Assembly (NCBI GenBank): GCA_024138025.1 | Contig: JAMXBD010001365.1 | Span: 1 to 64,000 of the forward strand | DNA length: 64,000 bases | Source of the DNA: Combretum micranthum | Lineage: Eukaryota > Streptophyta > Magnoliopsida > Myrtales > Combretaceae | Direction of reading: 5' to 3' | In this document: piece by piece, positions 1 through 11,761 of the stretch | Layout: every line of letters begins with the position of its first letter | How positions within the stretch are numbered: position 1 is the stretch's first letter | Notes under the pieces: model-generated | The model's database searches: none | What the model saw: the letters and a program-made list of their open reading frames with translations, nothing else | Told to the model about the DNA's origin: nothing | Position numbers and translations under genes: made by a program

Positions 1-1658
1 ATAAAGCGAATAAGATGAAATAAAATGGAAGCCTTAAAACTTTTGGACAAGAGTTCTCGGGACTTAAAGATGGATAAGTCCCCCTATTTTTTTTTTTTTT
101 ATTTAATAGAACAAGTTTAAGACTTAGATTAAGACAAGTCTCAAGCACTAAATAAATAATTTTGCATGAAATGAAATAAGTGCAAGAATTAAATGTTATT
201 TTAGTGGGCAATATGCTCTTGTAAAACATATATATACTTATATATAGATAATCATATATATAGAGTTAGATTAGATAACAAGTTATAACAACATAATCAT
301 AACAACACACTTTACAAGTGTCATTTCACTAAATAAGGAATTTTGCATGAAATGAAATAAGTTCAAGAATCAAATGTTATTTTAGTAGGCAATATGCTCT
401 TGTAAAACATATATATCCTTATATATAGATAATCATATATATAGAGTTAGGTTAGATAACAATTATAACAACATAACATAACACAACTTTACAAGTGTCA
501 TTTCACTAAATAAGGAATTTGCATGAAATGAAATAAGTGCAAGAATTAAATGTTATTTTTAGTAGGCAATATGCTCTTATAAAACATATATATCCTTATA
601 TATAGATAATCATATATATAGAGTTAGATTAGATAACAAGTTATAACAACATAATCATAACAACACTTTACAAGTGTCATTTTAGCACTTTCATCTATAG
701 CTTTCTAGCATTATGGGGAGAGAACTTCTCCATGGAAAATGTATGATACTTGATAAACAACTCATAATAATAACTAATAGATATGGGGTAAAGTGTTTAC
801 CTAAAACAATCGCCAAAGGAAATGTGTGTGTGTGTATGTTCAGAGAGGGAGCCGAGAGAGATATGTAAGCACGTTGGCCTCAAGTAGGAAAGGGGATAAA
901 GAAGAGGAAAAGAAATGAGAGAGTTTTAGATAGTAAAATGTAAGTTTGTAAAGTAGGAAAGAATGAAGATACAGGGGTATTTTTACAGAAAATTAGAGGA
1001 ATTAACTCATGAAAATAAAATGAAAAAGAAAAAGGAGAGAGACACATGGCGAGGGGGTGGGGATATGTGATCTTTATGGGGGAGGGAGAGGAGAGAGAGA
1101 AGTAAGAGAAAAGGTGATTGGTTTGATTTTCGTGGGAAATTATAAATGTAAGGTGTAGGGAATGGTGTGTAAGAAGTAGGCATGATAAGATAGGGACAAA
1201 AGAGATTTAAAAGAATAGTTATAAAAAGTAATGAATAGTAGAAAAGACAAATTGTTTCCCGGTATAATGTAAAATACGCATATAAAAGCCATATATGTTT
1301 TTATGACTCGATAAAATTTTATCTGATATTTTATAGACATCTCATATATGTTAGAAAATTTTGTCTCATTTTACATGTCAGTGATCGAAGATAGAAATTG
1401 ATCCTAAAAAGGTCCAAAACGATCGGATTTTTTGAATATCTTATCTAATCATTTTGAGGGTTTATATTATATTTTCGATTCATAATTTGAGTTCATCTCA
1501 TTTTAAAATTTTATTCCGCATTCTAAGGTTCTAAATGCTATCTACTCCAGTCTAGATTTATATGGTTTAAGGTTGAACTGATTTGACTTTAGGGTTTTGG
1601 TTTTGAATTCGACTCTAAAACTCACTTATAAGACTATCGTAAACTCTAGGTGTTTACA
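1..1658 (-). repeat. Tekay-like Ty3/gypsy LTR, partial
   Basis: The minus strand starts TGTAAACACC at 1658 and runs off the left edge of the window. The sequence resembles the two other LTRs of this family at 17280-20582 and 50862-58614: the same TGTAAnC..CC start and similar blocks around 1240-1340 versus 20150-20260. Immediately outside 1658 is a polypurine tract read on the minus strand, then a chromodomain remnant. This is therefore the 3' LTR of a minus-strand chromovirus. The family assignment rests on the chromodomain next to it and is an inference. Confidence 0.7.
145..685. repeat. Three tandem copies of a ~180-bp repeat
   Basis: The block beginning TTTGCATGAAATGAAATAAG occurs at 161, 342 and 518, giving periods of 181 and 176 bp. 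Each unit carries a palindromic TATATATA-rich segment and ends near CTTTACAAGTGTCATTT. Copies differ only by a few substitutions and small indels, so the amplification is fairly recent and internal to the partial LTR. Confidence 0.9.
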
Positions 1659-1880
1659 ACCCCCCGTAAAGAAAGTTTTGCCTTAAAAACTTGACTAATG
1701 TACCTAATTCTTCGAATAGATTTGGATATATCCATCTTATTTCATCTTTTGTCTCTCGTGTTGCTTCTTCATATGTATGATTTCTCTAAAGAACTTTGAC
1801 ATATTTAATATCCTTGTTTCACAGCTTTTGGATTTTCTAATCCAAGATTTGTATCGAGTGTTCCACATAAGTGAGGTTCT
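1659..1880 (-). pseudogene. Chromovirus pol C-terminal tail (chromodomain) remnant
   Basis: Read on the minus strand, the stretch next to the LTR translates with stops into a chromodomain-like string: IKYVKV near the start, then EEATRETKDEI and a YPNLFEELG-like end, which fits the C-terminal chromodomain of plant Ty3/gypsy chromoviruses. A G-rich tract (minus strand ACGGGGGGT) abuts the LTR and is the likely polypurine tract. Stop codons interrupt the reading frame and the homology fades beyond about 1880, so this is a truncated relic. No integrase can be recognised between here and 2413. Confidence 0.65.
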
Positions 1881-2413
1881 CCTTTAGAAATATTGGTTCT
1901 AACTCTAGTAATCGATCTAGGTCAGCTATATGTTTACGTAGAACTAATCATTGGTTTTACATGGTTACAAACGTAAACTAAACCAAAAACCAAAAAAGAT
2001 TAAAACCATGAAGCTAAACCGAAAACCAATTGACTAGTTAACCATATTTCTTTATTGGTTTTTCGATTTCGGTTCGGTTTCTCAATTTAGTTGGTTATTT
2101 TACCTACCCCTAGTTTCTAGTCATGAATGGGTAGATTAGTAATAATTATTTTGAGACCATCCAAACTTCTTTTCCAAAATCCTTTTATAGGTAAATTCTA
2201 TATCACATTACCTAGCTTTCATAAAATTTTGGAATTTTTCATTATTTTTCATTATTTTCAATAATTATTCTAAAATTCTGCCAATTTACGTAAGATTAAT
2301 TAGTATATAACTCATAGATTTAAATGTAGTGAAATGGCTTTATTATGCATAAAACATTTTGAACACTTTCTAAATAGTATTTATAAAGCTTAGTTATAGA
2401 ATTTTCCAAATTA
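1881..2413. other. Non-genic flank of the SIRE-like insertion
   Basis: This stretch is AT-rich with no credible ORF. Around 1950-2110 are repeated AAACC/GGTTT-type words (CCGAAAACC, TTCGGTTCGGTTT) in both orientations, a pattern common in old plant transposon tails, but no family can be named. Confidence 0.5.
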
Positions 2414-2418
2414 TAACA
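2414..2418. repeat. Target-site duplication TAACA (left)
   Basis: TAACA directly precedes the TGTTGG start of the 5' LTR and is repeated exactly at 13301-13305 after the CCAACA end of the 3' LTR. A 5-bp duplication is the usual size for Ty1/copia integrase. Confidence 0.95.
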
Positions 2419-3957
2419 TGTTGGAATCTCTCATAATATTTTGATGATAACAAAAAGGAGTAAAAGTCTTTTTAACAAATAAATAAAGTATAGCAATCAA
2501 AACCAAAACCAAAACCAAAACCAAAATATTTCATGATTGAACTAATCATCAGATTTTTTAGAAATTGTTTCAGAAGGTAGTTCAGAGTCATTTTCAGAAG
2601 GTATTTCAGATTCATTTTCAGAAGGAAGATCAGAAACTAAATCTGTTCCAGAACAGAAGATGCACAGAATGTTGCGAATTTATTTATACCTTATCATCTG
2701 AAGGCCTGACTCCACGAAATGAATATATTTGGGTAGTATATTCATTTTGTTCCACTAAAGTTGGATAAAATATCCAAGGGGATTTATTTCATCAATTTTA
2801 TTATAAGTTACGTCTATTTAATTTTCTTGAGGAAGAAGATCGTCAGATTTTTATGTTTCACGTGGTCAGCAAATTCCTAAAGATAAGGGATATATTTTAC
2901 CAAGTTCATGTTGGTTCAAATTTTCGAAACGAAGATCTTTTAAAGCTTATCTTCAAGGATAAAGGATATCACTATTTTTATGGGATAGTTTGTTGAAGTA
3001 TTTATCCAAATTGTTATGGATAAACATATCAAGATATATGAGACATTATCAGATGACAGCATCAACGAAATTTGGATAAAGCTAAGAAGATTATTCGGGA
3101 TTGATCATACACGTAACAGACACTTCAAAGGAGGGAATTTGCCAAGTCAAATATTTTCAATTTGAGAAGAATTCGAATTGTTTTGAACGACTTCTTTGCT
3201 AGCCGTTGAGATAAAACAATATATAGAGGAAGCACAACAACAAGGAAGATATGATGAGAAGAACGAATCTTGCTCTAACTCTCTGTTGAAAGAAAAAGTC
3301 TTCGAGTGCATTTCTCTCAAAAGTCCTTGCGTTACAAAGTGTTCACAATATTTTTGTTCGAAAGATAGGATATTTATTGTATTTCCTTGATTGAGTATCA
3401 TTCAATTTTTTTTGAGTGAGGTTGAGTGTTGCAAGTTATCTGTTAGACCAATTGTGTGTTATAGGATAACCGTGAGAATTGGGACAGAGTGTATTGTAGC
3501 CAAGAGGATTGGCAAGACAAGCTTGTAACTTTTGATTTTGGATATAGTGGAACAAACCGGTGTGGAATACCGGGTCCCCAACGTGGAGTTGGAAGAGAGG
3601 ACTGACGCTCGAGGCGGAACCTCTATAAATCGATTTGCATTTTTCTCTACCCTACTCTTTTTATTTTCGTGCAATTTATATTGAAGTATTTGATAAACTG
3701 TCACGTTTCAGAACCTGTTTCAGAGAGTACTTCAGAGAGTTGTCTGTATTCCGCATAAAATTAAATTTGATCTGTTTTGAATTAAAATAGATATACAAGT
3801 GTGATTATCAGCTGTGATTAGTTTCTAAACAGCAAGTTTAATTAATTCTAAGTTTAATAAAGTAATCAAAAGGAAGTGAATTGAAAATTTCGAAAAGAAT
3901 TTATTTTTGTGAAAAAGCAATTCACCCCCCCTCTTGCTTACATTATTGGGACCAACA
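2419..3957 (+). repeat. 5' LTR of SIRE-like element
   Basis: It starts TGTTGGAATC and ends GGGACCAACA, with terminal inverted hexamers TGTTGG/CCAACA. It is 1,539 bp, the same as the 3' copy, at a constant offset of 9,343 bp, and I found no difference on reading both. It contains a run of AACCAAA repeats near 2500-2526 and TCAGA-rich clusters near 2570-2635 and 3710-3740. Short ORFs inside it (e.g. 2565-2768) are not credible genes. Confidence 0.95.
3624..3630 (+). promoter_or_regulatory. TATA box of 5' LTR
   Basis: TATAAAT lies about 330 bp before the LTR end in a CCTCTATAAATCG context. It is the best candidate for the U3 promoter, placing transcription start near 3655. The same box is at 12967-12973 in the 3' LTR. 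Confidence 0.6.
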
Positions 3958-3959
3958 AT

Positions 3960-3971
3960 TGGTATCAGAGC
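3960..3971 (+). promoter_or_regulatory. Primer-binding site, tRNA-iMet
   Basis: TGGTATCAGAGC begins 2 bases after the 5' LTR. It is complementary to the 3' end of plant initiator methionine tRNA, the standard minus-strand primer of plant copia elements. Confidence 0.95.
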
Positions 3972-4004
3972 TTGCCTCAATTATTATTGAGTGATCCAAG
4001 TATC

Positions 4005-5899
4005 ATGGCTGAAACAAATATTGCAGTGAATAGAGCACCTTATTTTAATGGTTCTAATTATCCTTATTGGAAAATGCGCATGGAGACTTACATCAAGGCT
4101 AATGATTTTGACTCATGGCAGGTGATTTCAGTTGGAGACTATCAAGTGAACGTGACTGCTGAAGCACAATTAACTCAAGATCAAAGAGAGCAATAGAGAA
4201 GAACAACAAGGCTAAGAACCTTCTTCTAACTACTATCTCACCATCTGAATTCTATTTAATTTCATCTTGCATTACTGCTAAGCAAGTATGGGATACACTT
4301 AGTGAGACCTATGAAGGAACGAGAACAATTAAAGATACTAAAATCAATGCTCTCTTGCAAAGATATGAATTGTTCAAATTCAAACCTGAAGAGAAAATTA
4401 AAGATGCTTTTGATAGATTTGTTTCTATAACTAACGAGCTAGCTTCTCTTGGAAAGAAGATAGAGGAAGCTGATCTTGTCAGGAAAATACTAAGGATCTT
4501 ACCTATAGCTTGGGATGCAAAGAAAACGGCCATTGAAGAAGCAAATGATCTCAGCGCTTTAACCTTAAGTCAACTCAAGGAGAAACTGATGGCGTATCAA
4601 TCTCACATAGATGCTACTGAAGAAGCAGAAGGAAGCAAGAAAGCCATTGCTTTTAAAGCAAAGGAAGTTCATGCGGATGCATCAGATTCAGAGACCAGTA
4701 GCAATGATAGTGATGACATCAACTTGTTGGCTAAAAGAATTGGCAAAATTCTGAGAAGAAAGCAAGGTAAGAAATTTACTAAAAAATTCGAAACTAAGAG
4801 ATATGATGCAGGTAAATTCTTCAAGGACAAAGACAAGAAAAAGGAGATGAAAGAAGAGAAGAAACAAGAAATTATTTGTTATGAATGCAAGAAGCCTGGT
4901 CACATTAAATACGAGTGTCCATCACTGATTAAGAAAATTGAGAAGTTCAAAAAGAGAAACAAAGCCTTGATGGCGACGTGGAGTGACCTTGACGAATCAG
5001 AGACAGATTCAGAGGATAACTCAGAGGATGAAAAGGATGATTCAAACATATGCTTAATGGCACAATCTGAGGTAAATTCAGAACTTGATTATGTTTCTGA
5101 TGAGGATGTAATGATTGAAATGCAAAACTTATTGAAATCATTGAAAAAGGCACATGTTAAAATAAATAAACTTGATTCTGAAGTTAAATCTCTCAAAAAT
5201 GAAAAGGAAGTTGTTATTCAAACAAATAGGTTACTTATGGATGAAAACGACATATTGAAACATGATAATGAAAAATTACATGTGAAAGTGAATAAATTCA
5301 TGAGAGAGAATAGTATACTAAAAGAAGAGACTAAAGAACTTAACAGAAGAATAGGAGACTTATCTCAATCACTAAAGAATACGTTCAGTAAGTTCAATGA
5401 GAGTGACAAAAAGTTAAATATGTTGATTTCCTCTCAAAGAACTGATAAAATAAAATATGGCTTAGGATTTGAACAAGGTAGCAGTAGTAAGAATGTTCAA
5501 AAAACTGTATTTGTTAAAGGAAAAGAATCCTTATTTAAGGAAACATCTACAGTTAACAACACTGTAACAAAGAAAAAATCTGACAGTCCAGTCAGAGGGT
5601 ATTTCAGAGGGTATATCAGAAGGTACCCAGATCAGAACAGAAACTTTACAAGAAGAGGGCAAGTGAAGGAACAGGTAAGAGGATATTCTAGAAAATATCC
5701 ACATCAGTTCCAGAACAGGAACAATAGATATGGGAATAGTTATTCTTATGCTTGTTATTTTTGTAATAAAATTGGCCATATTGAGAAGTTTTGTTTCTAC
5801 AAGAAAAACAAGCTCATGAAACAACAAGTTGATAACTTTGAAAAGAAGAGCTTGAATTTCAAAGGACCCAAACTTGTTTGGGTTCCTAAGAAGGTTTAA
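4005..5899 (+). pseudogene. gag: Copia gag (capsid-nucleocapsid), broken
   Basis: The ATG at 4005 opens MAETNIAVNRAPYF, with the YFNGSNYPYWKMRME block typical of copia gag N-termini. A TAG at 4194 stops this frame. The gag sequence resumes one frame over within about 15 bases and runs to the TAA at 5897. The second part has a UBN2-like capsid region, a CCHC knuckle (CYECKKPGHIKYEC, about 4877-4918), acidic serine-rich spacers, a predicted coiled coil (about 5140-5400), and a second CCHC knuckle (CYFCNKIGHIEKFC, about 5753-5794). Two knuckles fit SIRE-type gag. The protein would package element RNA into virus-like particles. As given, only a short N-terminal peptide could be made, so the copy is defective or carries a sequencing error here. 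Confidence 0.88.
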
Positions 5900-5919
5900 C
5901 CCTTTGTTGATACATGTAG

Positions 5920-8900
5920 GAACAAGAAGCAAAGCTTAAAGGAAAATGGTATCTCGACAGTGGGTGTTCGGGACATATGACTGGAGATGCTTCTTTGTTC
6001 ACAAGTATTAATTGGAAAGAAAGAGGATATGTTAAGTTTGGTGACAATAGTAAAGGTAAAATAGTGGCAACAGGTACTATTGGTCTATCTCCTCATACAA
6101 TTGAAAATGTTTCTCTTGTTGTTGGATTAAAACATAATTTATTAAGTATAAGTCAATTATGTGACAAGGGTTACAAAATGATTTTCGAACATGATAAATG
6201 TTATGCTTATGACAAGAATGGAACAAAACTATTTGAAGGATATAGAAACAAGAATGTTTATTTAGTCAAACCTTCAAATGTAACTTTCGAAAAATGTTTC
6301 TTTGCTATGTCTGAAAATATAAAAATATGGCATAGAAGACTTGGTCATGTTAATTTCAATCAACTCGAAAAACTATCCAAGAAGAAAATTATTTTTGGCT
6401 TACCAAGAATAAATATAAAACAAGACATTAAATGTGAAACATGTATGAAAAATAAAATGGTTTCGTCACCTCATAAAAGCAAGAATGTAATCTCTACTAA
6501 AAGACCATTGGAATTGTTGCATTTAGATTTATTTGGTCCAACAAGAACTTTAAGTCTTGGTGGATGTCGTTTTGGTCTTGTAATTGTTGATGATTATTCT
6601 AGATATACATGGGTGTTTTTCTTAAAACAGAAGAGTAACACATTTGAAGTATTTGAAAGATTTGCTAAGCAAATTCAAAATGAAAAAGGAATGTCCATAA
6701 TAAGTTTAAGAACCGATCATGGAAGAGAGTTTGACAATGCTTTATTCATAAATTTTTGCGATGAAAATGGTATAGCTCATAATTTTTCCGCTCCTTATAC
6801 TCCTCAACAAAACGGGGTTGTAGAAAGGAAGAATAGAACTCTTCAAGAAATGACAAGAACTTTGTTAAATGAAAACAAAGTAGCTGAGTTTTTATGGGCA
6901 GAGGCTGTATCAACAGCATGTTACATAATAAATAGAGTGTATCTAAGACCATTAACTTCAAAAACATCATATGAGTTGTTTAAAGGAAGAAAACCTACTG
7001 TATCTTATTTTCATGCTTTTGGATCTAAGTGTTATGTGTTGAAAAACAATCTAAATATGGGAAAATTTGATGAAAGATCCGAAGAATGTTTATTTGTAGG
7101 ATATTCCTTGAACAGTAGAGCTTATCGTGTTTTTAACTTAAAAACAAATAATCGAAGAAACTATAAATGTAAAATTTATTGAGAAAATTGAGGATGATGA
7201 TTTTGATGATGAAGAGAGTGAAGAATTAGTTAAAAAGGAGGATATTAGTTCTCAAGCAAAAGATGAGCAGAATTCTGAAACATCAGAAGAAGTTGCTCCT
7301 CAAAATGATACAGAAACTGAGTCAGAAGAAAACTCAGAAACTCCTTCAGAAGCTATTTCAGAAGGTATTTCAGAAAGTAGCAGAAACTGGAGGTATGTAT
7401 CTGCACATCCATCTGAGCAAATTATTGGTGATTTAAATACAGGAGTAAGAACTAGAAGTAGTTTACAAGAATTTGAAAGTCATTTTGCTTTAATATCAGA
7501 AATTGAACCTAGTAATATTGATGAAGCATTAAATGATAATAATTGGATTGAAGCAATGCAAGAAGAACTCAATCAATTCCAAAGAAATCAAGTATGGAAT
7601 TTAGTACCGTGTCCTAAGGATAAATCAATAATAGGCACCAAATGGGTATTTAAAAACAAACTTGATGAAAATGGAAAAATAGTCAGAAACAAAGCTAGAC
7701 TTGTAGCTAAAGGATATTCACAAGAAGAAGGAATAGATTATGATGAAACATATGCACCTGTAGCTAGGCTTGAAGCAATTAGATTATTACTTGCTTTTGC
7801 ATGTTACAAAGATTTTAAATTATTCCAAATGGATGTTAAAAGTGCTTTTTTAAATGGTTATATTAAAGAGGAAGTTTATGTACATCAACCACCTGGATTT
7901 GAAGATCCATCAAAAGAAGATTATGTATTTAAGCTAAGAAAAGCGTTATATGGTCTTAAACAAGCTCCTAGAGCTTGGTATGAAAGATTAAGTGAATTTT
8001 TGATCTCAAATGGTTTTTCAAGAGGAAAAGTGGATACAACTTTGTTCTTAAAACATTTTGAACAAGATATTCTGATTGTTCAAATTTATGTTGATGATAT
8101 CATTTTTGGATCAACTAATGAGAAATATTGCAAAGAATTCTCTAGTATGATGCAGGCTGAATTTGAGATGTCCATGATGGGAGAGCTAAATTTCTTTCTT
8201 GGTTTGCAAATTAAGCAAACAAAAGATGGAATTTTTATCCATCAAGAGAAATATACAAAACAAATAGTGAAGAAGTTTGGTTTTGAGAATTGTAAAGGAG
8301 CTGCAACTCCAATGAGCACAACTACAAGGTTAGATCTTGATCTAAAGGAAAAAGGTAAATGAAAAGTTATATAGAAGCTTAATTGGTTCTTTATTATATC
8401 TTACAGCTTCTAGACCTGATATATTGTTTGCTGTATGCTTATGTGCTAGATTTCAAAGTGCACCTACTGAATTACATTTAAAAACAGTTAAAAGAATCTT
8501 TAAGTACATTTCTTGTACATCTAAGATAGGCATTTGGTTTCCAAAGAATAAAAATTTTGAATTACTAGGATATTCAGATGCAGATTATGCAGGATGTAAA
8601 GTAGATAGAAAAAGTACTTCAGGTACATGTCAATTTTTAGGAGATAAATTAATATCTTGGTCTTCAAAGAAACAAAATTCTGTAGCTCTTTCAACAGCTG
8701 AGGCAGAATATATTTCAATTGGAAATTGCTGTGCTCAAATCTTATGGATAAAACAACAATTGAATGATTATGGAATTAATTGCAAAAATGTACCAATAAA
8801 ATGTGATAATACTAGTGCAATTAATTTAACCAAAAATCCAGTTCAACATTCAAGAACAAAACATATTGAAATAAGACATCATTTCATAAGGGATCATGTA

Positions 8901-9029
8901 AATATTGGCAATATTAGTATTAATTTTGTCCCTACAGAAAGACAATTAGCTGACATTTTTACAAAACCCCTTGAAAAATCTCGATTTGAATTTATTCGTA
9001 ATGAAATAGGAATATGTAATCCTTTGTAA
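5920..9029 (+). pseudogene. pol: Copia pol polyprotein (PR-IN-RT-RNase H), broken
   Basis: Domains occur in copia order. The protease has DSG at 5956-5964. The integrase has an HHCC zinc motif (WHRRLGH ... CETCMKNK, about 6330-6450) and a DDE core with Asp codons at 6526 and 6715 and Glu at 6823. The reverse transcriptase has YVDD at 8087-8098. RNase H has SDADYAG near 8575 and ADIFTKPL near 8950. The frame changes near 7145 (before the acidic linker to RT) and near 8350 (in an A-rich run between RT and RNase H). The gag-pol junction also needs two small shifts between 5895 and 5940. All catalytic motifs remain, so decay has been by indels rather than loss of residues. Confidence 0.9.
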
Positions 9030-9356
9030 TTTCTGATATTTATTTTGCATTAATTGCTCGATCAGAAATTTCATTAGATTCATTTTCTTATACTCAAGTA
9101 GTCTCAATTTACGAGATTCTTTATGTTGGAAACATAAATTCGTGGTTAAGAGGATTACACGATTAAAGAGGATGAATAAAAGATATTTTGTTTTCTGTTG
9201 GAAATCTAAACAGAATTAATAACTGATCTTGTGCATCGTGCAATTTTTAACCATCGATTTTTTCTCTCTCCTTCCATTTCAAAATTTATCTTTTCTCTCT
9301 CAATCTGCAAAATCCTCTCGTGTGTTGTTCAAACCCTCACGTTTTTCCTTCAACAT

Positions 9357-11425
9357 ATGGCTCCAAGAAAATCTTCCGAATTCAATCCAAGGGTTTCAAA
9401 TCTAAACCATCTAAAACCCCCGTTGAAATCTCTGTGGATTCTGACTCTCAACACAGTTCGAAATCATCTAAGGGTGTTCATGTTGAAACAACACCAAAGG
9501 CAACCGCGATAAGGTCTAAAGCATCTCAAGATCCTTCTTTGGCAAAGGATACTGAAAAAGAAGTGACTGAGGAAAAGAGTTCATCTGAGGAACTCGCTTC
9601 TGAATCCACTAAGGAAAAGGAAGTTGATAACGAAAGTGGTTCAGAATCGGATGCTGAATCAGAAGCTGATTCAGACGCAAAATCAGAGAGTGCGAAAGCA
9701 AGCTCTGAATCTACCTCACCCTCTCCGTCTTTTCAGAAAAAGAAAGCTGACCCTAAGAAGGTATCAAAAAGGGGAAATAAACAGAAGGAGGAAACCCTAA
9801 AACCTGTCAGGTTGGTTAAATCCAAAATCCACCCTTGTTCTTTTATCGATTTCCAATTCTTTGAAAAGAAAGGATTTTATGCTGGTTTTTGGCTAGACAG
9901 AATAGGAGCTAAAGGGTTGTGTGATTTACGCATTGATATAATTGGAGAATTAGTTGAAGAATTTTACAAGAATCTGAAATTTGAAAATGAGACTTGTTGA
10001 TCTCGAAAGTTGGAGGAAAAAGGATCGTGGTCAATAGAAAGATGCTGATTGATTGTTTAGGTCTGTTAGATCATGGGGATGATCACGAGCTGATAACCTT
10101 AGGTAGAAATGAATCTATGCAACTCTTGAATGATGGCATTGGAAAGTTTCATGCCAAAGATATTTTCATTTCTGAATTCGAGTTGTTGATAAGGTTGCTG
10201 CACAAGATTGTTATCGAGTGCATATTACCAAAGAAAGGAAGTCCTACTTCCATTTCTAAAGAGGAAGCAATCATTGTTCTGGGGATGAAGTTGCAAAAAC
10301 AACTAGACTTGCCTAGGATTATCTTACGGCACATGTGGAGAAATAAAAAGCACATGATTTATGGAAACATAATCATGAAAATTTTGCAAAAACATCATGT
10401 GAAGATGCCTAAGCATGTTCGTAGTCCTCAAATAATGAAGAAGATTGGTGATAAAGTGATTAAGCACATGAGTATTTCGATAAAGGAGAAATTTTGGTAC
10501 AGCATTGATGGAGCTTTCTATGTTCATCCGAAGAATCGCAAGAGAGAATTGACTCTCAAAAGAATCTTGGACGAAATAGAAAAAGAGGATCCACATGGTG
10601 TTGAAAATCAAAGAAGAGGAAATCTGATAAGGATGCCAAAGGAAAAGGGAAGGCTCCTGTTGCAGCAAAGAAGAGAAAAAGGGATTATGAGTTGGGGACT
10701 GGGAAGAAGTTTGAGATCAAAGAAGGGCAGACTGTTGAATCAGATTCTGATTCAGAGACTGAATCAGAGGGTATTCCCTTGAAGCCACCAGGAGAGACGT
10801 CCCAACCTATCTCTCTCCAACAGATTGACAATCTCATTTCTTCTCGAATGGAAGCATTCTTGAAGAAATTTGATTTGTCCTCTGTTCAAAAATCTCCTTT
10901 AGTCCTCCCCATCCTCAAGTGGAAACCAATCCATCTGAGCCAATTTCTGATCCTGTCTTTCCTACAACAACACCTGGTTCATCATCTCCACCTGCGGCTG
11001 ACATTCCTAAAGATCCAACATCTCCATCAGCTGCTGGAATCCCTCATATTGCTGATCCTGACTCCATTCCACCTACAGAGGATGTAGAGCAACCAGCAGA
11101 ACATGTTCCTGAACCAACTCCACCAGTTGCTGATCCAATGGAACAAGTTCCTGCTACTGCTGAGGAAACCCCTGTTGCAGCTAAAGACATTCCTGTTGAC
11201 CCTACTCCTGAACAACAAGCTGCGGTTCTCTCCTATCCATCCCTCAACAATCCCCTGCTGAACAACAAACTGATGTTCACATCTCCAACTCCAACTCCTG
11301 CTAAATTCTCTGGCAGGAAGAAATCTCTGGCAAGGAAGAAACATCTAGAAAGAAATAGAGTCCTTTATTTTTTTAACAGACAATTTCTCTTAGCGAATTT
11401 TCTATATTTTGTTTTCGGTTTGTAA
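9357..11425 (+). pseudogene. Post-pol accessory ORF ('env-like') of SIRE-like element, broken
   Basis: The reading starts MAPRKSSEF at 9357 and is carried on through frame changes near 9388, 9990, 10605 and 10905; the end lies between about 11350 and 11425. The N-terminal third is rich in Ser, Glu and Lys (about 9400-9790). A conserved globular block follows (HPCSFIDFQFFEKKGFY ... LPKKGSPTSISKEEAIIVLG, about 9830-10400) that resembles the 'putative plant transposon protein' domain. Then come a basic KKRK-rich stretch, an acidic SDSDSETES stretch and a long Pro/Ala/Glu tail. SIRE literature calls this ORF env-like, but I see no signal peptide on the MAPRKS start and no transmembrane segment. 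Function is unknown. Confidence 0.75.
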
Positions 11426-11543
11426 TGAAAATATTTTCTCTTTTGGATATTTTTGTGATATTTTCTGTTATGCTGAAATCTCTATATTTCCTTGACTTGA
11501 ATGAATTTTATATGCATAAATTCAGGGGGAGTTATTTTTTATT

Positions 11544-11564
11544 CTGATAACAAAAAGGGGGAGA
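11544..11564 (+). other. Second polypurine-like motif
   Basis: GATAACAAAAAGGGGGAGAA sits about 200 bp upstream of the true polypurine tract and repeats its G-rich core. A related GATAACAAAAAGGAG word occurs just inside each LTR (2447, 11790). It could prime extra plus strands; that is inference. Confidence 0.45.
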
Positions 11565-11747
11565 AGATATATGATGAAAAACAAATCTTAAGATATCAAT
11601 ATAGTTTGTGCAATATGCTTATGATATGAGATTTGATTATATTTGTGAGTTAGTGATTGATCCGTATGTATGAGTTTTGGTTAAATCTGATATGTTTTTG
11701 ATATATGATATTATATTTGTTTTTAATCATAAGGTTTTGTTATCTTC

Positions 11748-11761
11748 AAAAAGGGGGAGAA
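11748..11761 (+). promoter_or_regulatory. Polypurine tract (plus-strand primer)
   Basis: AAAAAGGGGGAGAA directly abuts the TGTTGG start of the 3' LTR, as expected for the RNase H-resistant plus-strand primer. Confidence 0.92.

Noticed and set aside
2565..2768. Short ORFs in the LTRs (2565, 3147, 3196, 3459 and their copies at 11908-13047)
   Set aside because: They lie in LTR non-coding sequence, overlap on both strands, and are duplicated only because the LTR is.
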